Origin: Gordonia desulfuricans NBRC 100010
GTDB lineage: Bacteria > Actinomycetota > Actinomycetes > Mycobacteriales > Mycobacteriaceae
NCBI RefSeq assembly: GCF_001485495.1
Contig: NZ_BCNF01000047.1
Location: 1 to 64,000 of the forward strand
Direction of reading: 5' to 3'
DNA length: 64,000 nucleotides
The notes below the pieces were generated by a model. That model searched no databases. It saw only the letters and a list, made by a program, of their open reading frames with translations, and was not told the DNA's origin. A program made the translations under genes and the position numbers. Below are positions 53,965-60,621 of this stretch, one piece after another. Positions within the stretch are counted from its first letter, which is position 1; each line of letters starts with the position of its first letter.

Positions 53965-54986
53965 TGCGCGATCTCCGGATTCTCCGCGTAGATCTCGTCG
54001 ACGATACTCAGGTCGAACAGGCCGTCGACGTCAACCGGAACGCCGGCCTTCCGAAGAGATTCCACGGTCGCCGAGGCACGGTCGGGGGTGACCTGCAGGA
54101 CCCTGTTCGTGGTCCCCGGAACAATGATGAGCGGGGCCATGGCCTGGAGCTTCGCCGTTTGGTCGTCGAGGGTCAAGCCCAGACTCTCACCGTAGTGGTC
54201 GACGATCACCGACGCCGTACCGGACGGATCTGCCGCAGCTGCCTGCCATCCCAGGATCACCGCGTGGATGAGTTTCTTGACCTCATCACGACGCGACGTC
54301 AGGCTGCTCTCGTCCACCATGATCGTCTCGCCCACCGACGGATAGCCGTTCTTGTCGAACGGCATCGAGACATAGTCGACGCCCTTGGTCTTCAGCGTGA
54401 CCTCATCGTTGGTCACGAACGCCAGGTATCCATCCACTTTTCCGGTCGTCAGCAACGACAGATCATAGTTCGGCGGAACGGTTTTGACCGATTCGGGATC
54501 GATCCCGTTGACCGCGAGGAATCCCCGCCACGGCGTCATGGCGGTGGGCTCGACCGCGATGGTCTTACCCACCAGATCCTGGGGGCGGCGGATCGGGTCG
54601 CCTGCCAGGGACAGCACGGTGTACGGGTTCGATTGCAGGGTCGCGGCCACGATCTTCAGGTTCGCGCCACCCTTGTTCGCCGCCGCGGTGACCTCGGGCG
54701 AGGACACCCCGACGAGTGCTTTGCCGCTGGCGACGATGGGGTCGGGAGCGATGTTGCTGCCACCCGGTTGCAGTTGGACGTCGCCCGCACCGGTCTTCGC
54801 AAAGTACTTGTCGACCTCTGCCAGCACAGGGCCGGCGGCCGCGAAGTCGTAGACCCAGTTCAGCTGCATGGTCGGGGCAGCCGTGCCACCGGTTGTCGAG
54901 CACGCGGCCACAGTCATGACCGTCCCGAGGGCGACAACGCCACAGGCCGCGTTCATGATGCCGCGCAGAAAGTTTCGTCGGTTCAT
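53961..54986 (-). CDS. Substrate-binding lipoprotein, NMT1/SsuA-like, with Tat motif
   Basis: A 341-residue binding protein and the first gene of the transporter operon. The N-terminus Met-Asn-Arg-Arg-Asn-Phe-Leu-Arg-Gly is a twin-arginine motif and is followed by a lipobox ending Ala-Ala-Cys near residue 29, so it may be folded before export. The NMT1/SsuA fold is seen in Leu-Asn-Trp-Val-Tyr-Asp near 42, Thr-Ile-Ala-Val-Glu-Pro near 140, and Gly-Lys-Val-Asp-Gly-Tyr near 180. Trp and Asn residues in the cleft suggest a flat or aromatic ligand; this is inference. GAGGAAGAG precedes the ATG. Confidence 0.9.
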   Translation of the reverse strand: MNRRNFLRGIMNAACGVVALGTVMTVAACSTTGGTAAPTMQLNWVYDFAAAGPVLAEVDKYFAKTGAGDVQLQPGGSNIAPDPIVASGKALVGVSSPEVTAAANKGGANLKIVAATLQSNPYTVLSLAGDPIRRPQDLVGKTIAVEPTAMTPWRGFLAVNGIDPESVKTVPPNYDLSLLTTGKVDGYLAFVTNDEVTLKTKGVDYVSMPFDKNGYPSVGETIMVDESSLTSRRDEVKKLIHAVILGWQAAAADPSGTASVIVDHYGESLGLTLDDQTAKLQAMAPLIIVPGTTNRVLQVTPDRASATVESLRKAGVPVDVDGLFDLSIVDEIYAENPEIAQ

Positions 54987-55149
54987 CTCTTCCTCATTGA
55001 CGAATGCCAGGAAGACCCGTTCATGCCGCACGCGTGTGATCGGTACGAGATGCGCTCGGTCGATCACGACCGGGGTTCAACAGGTTGCCTCATGGACGTA
55101 GCTGGTCGCACACCGATCGGCCGGGCCCTCCCGATCTCGATGCACATCG

Positions 55150-55182
55150 GCATTCAGATTATTGCCGACAGCATTCAGATTG
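55150..55182. promoter_or_regulatory. Two direct CATTCAGATT operators before the ABC operon
   Basis: CATTCAGATT occurs at 55151-55160 and 55172-55181, 21 bp apart, each preceded by G. They lie about 165-195 bp upstream of the binding-protein start in a 317-bp gap that holds no gene. A near-identical site is at 55970-55980, upstream of the XRE-cupin gene. The likely binder is that regulator. Confidence 0.6.
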
Positions 55183-55303
55183 CGGGTGTCGAGTTACAGG
55201 GAGGTTTCCTTCGGGTCAAACCTTGTTGCCGGCACACCCGCAGCGCTCACGACCCTCGACGCAGAGGCCCCACCGCACCAACGACTCGACAGAACCGACG
55301 ACC

Positions 55304-55939
55304 TCAGCGCTCACGACGACGAGCTATCACATGCAGCAGACTCGTGCCCGCGGGATCCAGTGCAGTCCAGCGCGAACGCGAACCGGCGCGACAGAAAATC
55401 ACGTCACGGCGACCCAACACCCACTCCCCGCCGTTCTCGACCTCCACCCGCAGCTCCCCGGTCATCACGTAGGTCGCCGCCTCGGCGATGTGGTCGAACC
55501 ACTCGGAGTTGTTCTGTTCCGGCAGGATGTCGAACTCCGAGATCTCCAGTTCGTGGTCGGCATCGGTGAACAGTAGACGGCCTGCCGACGACACCGCACC
55601 ATCGACGCTGTGGATGGGATGGCCCTCACCAGAACGAAAGACCACAGCGCCGGGCGTAACCGGCTCATCTGGGAGGAGGTCGCCCGGCGCCACCCCCAGG
55701 GCCTTTGCCAGCTTGTACAGACTCAGCATCGACGGCGACGACACACCACGTTCCAGCTGACTCAGAAATGGCTGCTTCAGATCGGCGAGCGGAGCCAGGG
55801 TGCGCATGGACATCCCCTGCGCCACGCGCAACTCACGGATCCGCGCCCCGATGGCGCGCGCCAGGTCGGAATCATCCCGTGCGGCAGTCGGTCCGTCCAC
55901 ACCGTCGAACCGATCCCCGTGAACACGCGACTTTGACAC
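55304..55939 (-). CDS. XRE-family regulator with C-terminal cupin
   Basis: A 211-residue protein. The XRE helix-turn-helix (about 30-87) contains Met-Ser-Met-Arg-Thr-Leu-Ala and Leu-Lys-Gln-Pro-Phe-Leu-Ser-Gln-Leu-Glu-Arg-Gly. The cupin domain (about 125-205) carries Trp-Phe-Asp-His-Ile-Ala-Glu-Ala-Ala-Thr-Tyr-Val and Gly-Asp/Arg-Arg-Asp-Val. Proteins of this build (PuuR-like) usually repress catabolic genes for the ligand bound by the cupin. It lies between, and on the strand of, the transporter operon, and is divergent from the oxygenase operon. The GTG at 55939 behind GAAGAGG is preferred over the ATG at 55963. Confidence 0.82.
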   Translation of the reverse strand: MSKSRVHGDRFDGVDGPTAARDDSDLARAIGARIRELRVAQGMSMRTLAPLADLKQPFLSQLERGVSSPSMLSLYKLAKALGVAPGDLLPDEPVTPGAVVFRSGEGHPIHSVDGAVSSAGRLLFTDADHELEISEFDILPEQNNSEWFDHIAEAATYVMTGELRVEVENGGEWVLGRRDVIFCRAGSRSRWTALDPAGTSLLHVIARRRER

Positions 55940-55969
55940 CTGCGAAACCTCTTCGTAATACATGAAGCT

Positions 55970-55980
55970 CAATCTGATTG
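55970..55980. promoter_or_regulatory. Palindromic CAATCAGATTG operator before the XRE-cupin gene
   Basis: On the minus strand it reads CAATC-A-GATTG, a perfect 5+1+5 palindrome, 31-41 bp before the GTG start at 55939. It matches the two direct sites upstream of the ABC operon at 10 of 11 positions or fewer. The site would control both the regulator and the divergent oxygenase operon. Confidence 0.6.
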
Positions 55981-56011
55981 CCGTGAACAGTCGGTGACTG
56001 CTTATATGCAT

Positions 56012-56042
56012 CTTACTGGCCCGCTCTCCTCAGCTTACTGGC
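56012..56042. promoter_or_regulatory. Direct repeat CTTACTGGC before the oxygenase operon
   Basis: CTTACTGGC occurs at 56012-56020 and 56034-56042, spaced 22 bp. TATATG at 56004-56009 lies just before. The pair is 110-140 bp upstream of the first oxygenase. It might be a second regulator site or part of the promoter. Confidence 0.4.
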
Positions 56043-56151
56043 TGTCGCGTGCCGGGCGACCACCGCCGACAGCGTTCACATCGCCACAGGACCACATTCC
56101 AGAACCGACCCTGCCGACACAGCGACGTCGGCGTCCGAGAGGAGCCCCCGT

Positions 56152-57078
56152 ATGGCACGCACCGTACCGATCATCGACCTGACCCCATTTCGGTCGAACA
56201 CCGACACCCAAGGCGTCGTCGACAAGGTCCGGGCCGCTTGCACGAACACCGGGTTCCTGGTCGTCACAGGACACGGCGTACCCACCGAGCTCGTCACCGC
56301 CGCGACTGCAGCCGCTCGCGAATTCTTCGACTCCCCAACCGATGTGAAGCGTTCGTACCGCAATCCCGGTCGGGGTTCGGGATACGAGGAGTTCGCCAAC
56401 ATGTCCCTGGGCCAGTCGCAGGGAGACCTCGCGCCGGCCGACCTTCGCGAGGGATACACCGCACGTCGGGTCGACATCATCGATTGGCGCTCGCCGGTGT
56501 GGGGCGCATCAGAGCCCGATACCGCGCTGAGAGAGACCATCTCGAACTACTACTGCGCAATGGACCAGCTGGCCGACACCATCATGGAGGTGTTCGCACT
56601 CGCCCTCGATCGGCCCCGAGACTTCTTCCGCGCGTTCACCGACCGACACGACAGCCAGGTCGCGCTCTATCACTATCCGCCGATGTCACGAGAGCCGCTC
56701 CCCGGCCAGCTGCGCGGCGGCGCCCACACCGACTTCGGCAGTCTGACACTGCTGCATGGAGATCCGTCGGTGGATGGCCTGGAGGTCTGGAACGGGACCG
56801 AGTGGGACGCCGCGCCGATCGTGGCGGACTCCTTCGTGGTCAACATCGGAGACCTCATGCAGCGCTGGACAAACGACACGTGGAAGTCCACCGTTCACCG
56901 GGTCGCGAACCCCGCGGACGGCGACTGGGACAAGACCCGCTACACCATCGCCTTCTTCCACCAGCCCAATCACGACGCCGAGATCACCAGCCTCGACTCC
57001 GTGCATCCGGCCAAGTACCCGACGGTCACCTCGGGCGCGCATTTCACCATGAAGCTCGAGGCCATGGCGCTCACCTGA
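56152..57078 (+). CDS. Isopenicillin-N-synthase-like Fe(II)/2-oxoglutarate oxygenase (1 of 3)
   Basis: The 308-residue oxygenase has the DIOX_N-type N-terminus (Val-Pro-Ile-Ile-Asp-Leu; Gly-Phe-Leu-Val-Val-Thr-Gly-His-Gly-Val) and the iron-binding triad His192-x-Asp194...His249. Arg263 in Arg-Tyr-Thr is the likely 2-oxoglutarate carboxylate ligand. It should oxidise a small molecule by hydroxylation or desaturation using O2 and 2-oxoglutarate. It is the first gene of a five-gene operon, divergent from the XRE-cupin gene. GAGAGGAG lies upstream of the ATG. Confidence 0.9.
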   Translation: MARTVPIIDLTPFRSNTDTQGVVDKVRAACTNTGFLVVTGHGVPTELVTAATAAAREFFDSPTDVKRSYRNPGRGSGYEEFANMSLGQSQGDLAPADLREGYTARRVDIIDWRSPVWGASEPDTALRETISNYYCAMDQLADTIMEVFALALDRPRDFFRAFTDRHDSQVALYHYPPMSREPLPGQLRGGAHTDFGSLTLLHGDPSVDGLEVWNGTEWDAAPIVADSFVVNIGDLMQRWTNDTWKSTVHRVANPADGDWDKTRYTIAFFHQPNHDAEITSLDSVHPAKYPTVTSGAHFTMKLEAMALT

Positions 57079-57158
57079 CACGGCACTCACCCGAGATGGC
57101 ACCCACCCGACAGGGCGATACGAGTCCCTACCGACGAAACCCGGAAAGAACCCCCAGC

Positions 57159-58211
57159 ATGACACCACTATTCGAAGTTCCCACCATCGACATCAGCCCC
57201 TTCATCCGAGCCGGATCTCCCGACGAGAAGCGCTCGGTCAGCGCCCAGATGGACCAGGCATGCCGACAGGTGGGCTTCGTCCAGATCGTCGGACATGGCG
57301 TTCCCGCAGACGTTCTCGCCGGCCTCGCCGATGCGGTCGAAGCCTTCTTCGGTCTGCAGCTCGAGACCAAGAAGACCTACCGCGTCGACGGCGCCAATCG
57401 TGGCTACAGCCCCCCGCGCAGCGAAACACTCAGTCTGAGCTTGGGTCTGGAGTCGACGAGTGGGATGAACGACTTCTTCGAGGCATTCAACGTCGGGTCG
57501 CAGGCCGGCGACTTCCCCCAACTCGATCTCCCCCAGCCCGACTACGCGCCGAACGTCTGGCCCGATGTCGAGGGGTTCCGTGCGGGCGTCGAGGCGTACT
57601 ACGTCGAGGCCGCACGGGTCGCCCGGACACTGACCACGATCTTCGCGCATGCGCTCGGTCTCGACGACGGATTCTTCGAGTACCTCACCGACCACTCGAT
57701 CGACGTCCTACGGATGAACAATTATGCTCTGCCGCAGGGGATCACAGCCCCGGATGGCGACATCACCGGCATGGGCGAACACACCGACTTCGGATTGGTC
57801 ACGGTCCTGTGGGCCGACCAGGTGCAAGGACTCCAGGTCCTCGGGACCGACAACACCTGGCACGACGTCGCCCCCGCCGATGACGCGCTGCTGGTCAACC
57901 TCGGCGATCTGACGGCGCGACTGACCAATGATCGATGGATGTCCACCTTGCACCGCGTCAAACCACCGATCGTGGACGGTACCGTCGTCCGACGCCGGTC
58001 GGTCGCGTTCTTCCACGACGGCAATTTCGATGCCGTGATCGGCACGCTACCAAGCCATCTCGATCTCGCCGACGGGATGGCGTACGAACCGATCACCGTC
58101 GGCGAGCACATCAAGGCCAAGCTCGCGGGTTCGCGTCAGGGAAAAGCGAACACCCAAGCCGTCCGTGAGGCGGCCCGAGTTCTGAGCGCTCAGGGAACAC
58201 CGGCGCGTTGA
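57159..58211 (+). CDS. Isopenicillin-N-synthase-like Fe(II)/2-oxoglutarate oxygenase (2 of 3)
   Basis: The 350-residue member is the longest of the three. The triad is His208-x-Asp210...His265; Arg280 precedes Ser-Val-Ala-Phe-Phe at the usual 2-oxoglutarate position. The N-terminus Val-Pro-Thr-Ile-Asp-Ile and Gly-Phe-Val-Gln-Ile-Val-Gly-His-Gly-Val fit the family. It is clearly divergent from its two neighbours, so the three are not a recent duplication. Its C-terminal 25 residues are an Ala/Arg-rich extension. The stop overlaps the TTG start of the hydrolase. Confidence 0.9.
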   Translation: MTPLFEVPTIDISPFIRAGSPDEKRSVSAQMDQACRQVGFVQIVGHGVPADVLAGLADAVEAFFGLQLETKKTYRVDGANRGYSPPRSETLSLSLGLESTSGMNDFFEAFNVGSQAGDFPQLDLPQPDYAPNVWPDVEGFRAGVEAYYVEAARVARTLTTIFAHALGLDDGFFEYLTDHSIDVLRMNNYALPQGITAPDGDITGMGEHTDFGLVTVLWADQVQGLQVLGTDNTWHDVAPADDALLVNLGDLTARLTNDRWMSTLHRVKPPIVDGTVVRRRSVAFFHDGNFDAVIGTLPSHLDLADGMAYEPITVGEHIKAKLAGSRQGKANTQAVREAARVLSAQGTPAR

Positions 58212-58993
58212 CGACACATCTCGTCCTGGTCCATGGCGCGTGGGCTGGTCCCTGGGTGTGGGATTCGATCCTCGATGCGGTGCGCTCGGCCGGTCACCAC
58301 CCACACGTGGTCACGTTGCCGGGAGTCGGTGACCTGTCCGGTCCCGTCACGCTCGACGATCTCGCCGACACCGTCGTCGCGCAGATCGACGAGCTCGGCG
58401 GGGACGTCGTCATCGCGGGGCATTCCGGGGGTGGGATCGTAGCGACCGAGGTCGGCGAACGCATTCCCCATCGGGTGGCCGGAATCGCCTATGTCGCAGG
58501 GATGATGCTTCCCTCCCAACTCGGCTACGTCGGCCTGTGCGAGCAGATGGGCCTGACCGCACCGCCCGGCGTCGGCCCGTACCTGACGGGGATCGACACC
58601 CGCTTCGGCCCCGCCACGGCGGTTCCCCCGGAAGTGGCCACCGCGATCTTCTTCCAGCTCGCCGGGCCGGATGCAGCGATCACTGCAGCCCGGCGGCTCG
58701 GTGTCCAGCTCGAGTCGGCTCGCCGCATCGCTCCCGTCTGGACCGCCGAGCGCTACGGCCGAATCCCCACGCTGTACATCGAGGCGACGCAGGATCGATC
58801 GCTCCCGCTTCACATCCAGCGCCGGATGCAGGCCCTCGTACCCCCGACCGCCACCGTCACCCTCGATTGCGATCATGCACCGCAATTGTCTGCACCCACC
58901 GAACTCGCACAGACCCTCATCGCATTCTGCGAGACAGAAGCCCGCGGCTCGCACATCCACGGTGTCCCGGGCGGGAATCCCTCCGACAAGTAA
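58208..58993 (+). CDS. Alpha/beta hydrolase, operon with oxygenases
   Basis: A 261-residue alpha/beta hydrolase of the methylesterase/hydroxynitrile-lyase-like group. It begins Val-Leu-Val-His-Gly-Ala-Trp-Ala-Gly-Pro-Trp; the nucleophile elbow is Gly-His-Ser73-Gly-Gly-Gly; the terminal His is in Cys-Asp-His-Ala-Pro. It likely cleaves an ester or amide intermediate of the pathway. The start is TTG in the stop of the previous gene (TTGA); no in-frame ATG lies early enough to make a complete core. Confidence 0.85.
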   Translation: MTTHLVLVHGAWAGPWVWDSILDAVRSAGHHPHVVTLPGVGDLSGPVTLDDLADTVVAQIDELGGDVVIAGHSGGGIVATEVGERIPHRVAGIAYVAGMMLPSQLGYVGLCEQMGLTAPPGVGPYLTGIDTRFGPATAVPPEVATAIFFQLAGPDAAITAARRLGVQLESARRIAPVWTAERYGRIPTLYIEATQDRSLPLHIQRRMQALVPPTATVTLDCDHAPQLSAPTELAQTLIAFCETEARGSHIHGVPGGNPSDK

Positions 58994-59004
58994 GGACTCG
59001 ACCA

Positions 59005-59997
59005 ATGCTCATCTACAGCGCTCCCTCAACCGCGACGTCGATCCCCGTGATCGACCTCGCCGAGAGCTTCTCCGACGATCCCGAGGCCCGCGGGCGCGTC
59101 GCTTGGGAGATCCACAAGGCCAGTAGAGACACCGGCTTCTTCTACGTCACCAACCATTGTGTGCCCCAGGAGATCATGGACGGGCAGCTTGCCATAGCCC
59201 GCGACTTCTTCGACCTCACGCTCGACGAGAAGATGACCGCCGACGCGCGCCGGTCCCCGTGCCTGCGTGGATATGAGGCGATGGCCATCCAGGCACTCGA
59301 CGAGGGCTCGCAGCCAGATCTCAAAGAGGGTTTCCAGGTCGGTCGTGACCTCGCCGACGACCATCCCTACGTGGCACGCGGATTCGCCAACCACGGAGCC
59401 AACCAGTGGCCAGAGGTGATGCCTGCCCTCCGTGGTGTGACCGAGAACTACATCGAACACATGCGCTCACTCGGCACACACCTTGTTCGACTCCTCGCTC
59501 TGTCTCTCGAGCAACCGCAGGACTACTTCGATGCAGCACTCGACGAGGTGGTCGTGACCACACGCATGCTCCACTACCCACCGCAACAGTCCGTCGGTGC
59601 CGGAAACCAGCTGGGCGCAGGGGCTCACACCGACTGGGGATTGATCACCCTGCTTCTCCAAGACGAGGTCGGCGGCCTCGAGGTCCAGAACGCCGACGGC
59701 GAGTGGATCCGCGCACCGCACATCCCTGGGACATTCGTGGTCAACCTCGGCGACATGGTTCCGGTCCTGACCAACGGCCTCTACCACTCCACCATGCACC
59801 GGGTACTCAACTGCTCGTCCGCGCGAGATCGCTACTCGGTCCCCACCTTCTTCGATCTCGACTACGAGTACGTCATCGAGCCGGTCCCGTCATGTGTCGC
59901 CGACGGTGTGCCCACACGCGAGCCCGTGACGGTGGGCCAACACATCGCGGAGATGTTCCGGCGGACCTACACCAACGTGAGCAGCGAGATCTCGTAA
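59005..59997 (+). CDS. Isopenicillin-N-synthase-like Fe(II)/2-oxoglutarate oxygenase (3 of 3)
   Basis: The 330-residue oxygenase has the triad His208-x-Asp210...His265 and the classical Arg276-Tyr-Ser278 for 2-oxoglutarate. Ser-Ile-Pro-Val-Ile-Asp-Leu and Gly-Phe-Phe-Tyr-Val-Thr-Asn-His are at the N-terminus. Tyr-Pro-Pro-Gln near 191 is typical of the plant-like subgroup. It follows the hydrolase by 11 bases. Several successive oxygenations of one compound, or three steps on related intermediates, would explain keeping three paralogues. Confidence 0.9.
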   Translation: MLIYSAPSTATSIPVIDLAESFSDDPEARGRVAWEIHKASRDTGFFYVTNHCVPQEIMDGQLAIARDFFDLTLDEKMTADARRSPCLRGYEAMAIQALDEGSQPDLKEGFQVGRDLADDHPYVARGFANHGANQWPEVMPALRGVTENYIEHMRSLGTHLVRLLALSLEQPQDYFDAALDEVVVTTRMLHYPPQQSVGAGNQLGAGAHTDWGLITLLLQDEVGGLEVQNADGEWIRAPHIPGTFVVNLGDMVPVLTNGLYHSTMHRVLNCSSARDRYSVPTFFDLDYEYVIEPVPSCVADGVPTREPVTVGQHIAEMFRRTYTNVSSEIS

Positions 59998-60050
59998 CCA
60001 CATCGTCGCCCACCTCCGCACCGTTCCGACGCACCGTGAGAAAGAAGGCC

Positions 60051-60458
60051 ATGTCCGTCACCCTCGGCTTCGTCAGCATGATCTGTAGGGACATCGACCA
60101 CCAATCCGGCTTCTACCGTGAAGTGTTCGAGCTTCCCGAGGCCACTGAGCTCTTCTCCGAACATTTCTGCGCACTCCGTATCGGACCGACGATCCTCGCA
60201 TTCCACTCGCCGGCCGCAATCGACCTGCTCGGCCTTCCCGCCGACACCGAGCCCGGGAACTCGAACAACTCCTTCTGGACGTTCGAAGCCGAATCCGACG
60301 ACGCCGTCGGAACACTCACCGACCGGGCGGTGCGTGTCGGAGCGGCCGTGGTGAAGGCCCCGTATCGCACCTACTACGGTGCGTGGCAGTCGGTACTGTC
60401 GGATCCTGAGGGAAATGTCTTCAGGATCAACCGGACCGATGCCCGGCTGCCGGGCTGA
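60051..60458 (+). CDS. VOC-family (glyoxalase-like) protein
   Basis: A 135-residue vicinal-oxygen-chelate fold: Leu-Gly-Phe-Val-Ser-Met-Ile-Cys-Arg-Asp-Ile near residue 5, Phe-Tyr-Arg-Glu-Val-Phe-Glu-Leu-Pro, and a final Leu-Ser-Asp-Pro-Glu-Gly-Asn-Val-Phe-Arg. Members are lyases, isomerases, dioxygenases or binding proteins. It is the last gene of the oxygenase operon and may process a later intermediate. A GTG 15 bases upstream is an alternative start. Confidence 0.85.
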   Translation: MSVTLGFVSMICRDIDHQSGFYREVFELPEATELFSEHFCALRIGPTILAFHSPAAIDLLGLPADTEPGNSNNSFWTFEAESDDAVGTLTDRAVRVGAAVVKAPYRTYYGAWQSVLSDPEGNVFRINRTDARLPG

Positions 60459-60555
60459 CCCGTCCGCCGTCGTCGGCGGGAGTCCCGGCCGCCCAAGACG
60501 GTGGTCGTGAGATCGACTGTCGGACGAGCGCCCACCGCTACGCGACTTCCCACTC

Positions 60556-60621
60556 CCCCATCCCGTTCCCGCTCATCGGGCCCGATACGCGGGAACGGAA
60601 CCGGTACGCGGGAGGCCACCG
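60556..60621. repeat. 66-bp element, right copy, overlapping the 3' end of copB
   Basis: About 83% identical by eye to 51470-51535, with an inner inverted repeat (CGTTCCCGC at 60564-60572 with 60589-60597). Here it encodes the last 16 codons of the copper ATPase, including the stop. As with the left copy it lies between convergent genes and may terminate both transcripts. Confidence 0.75.
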
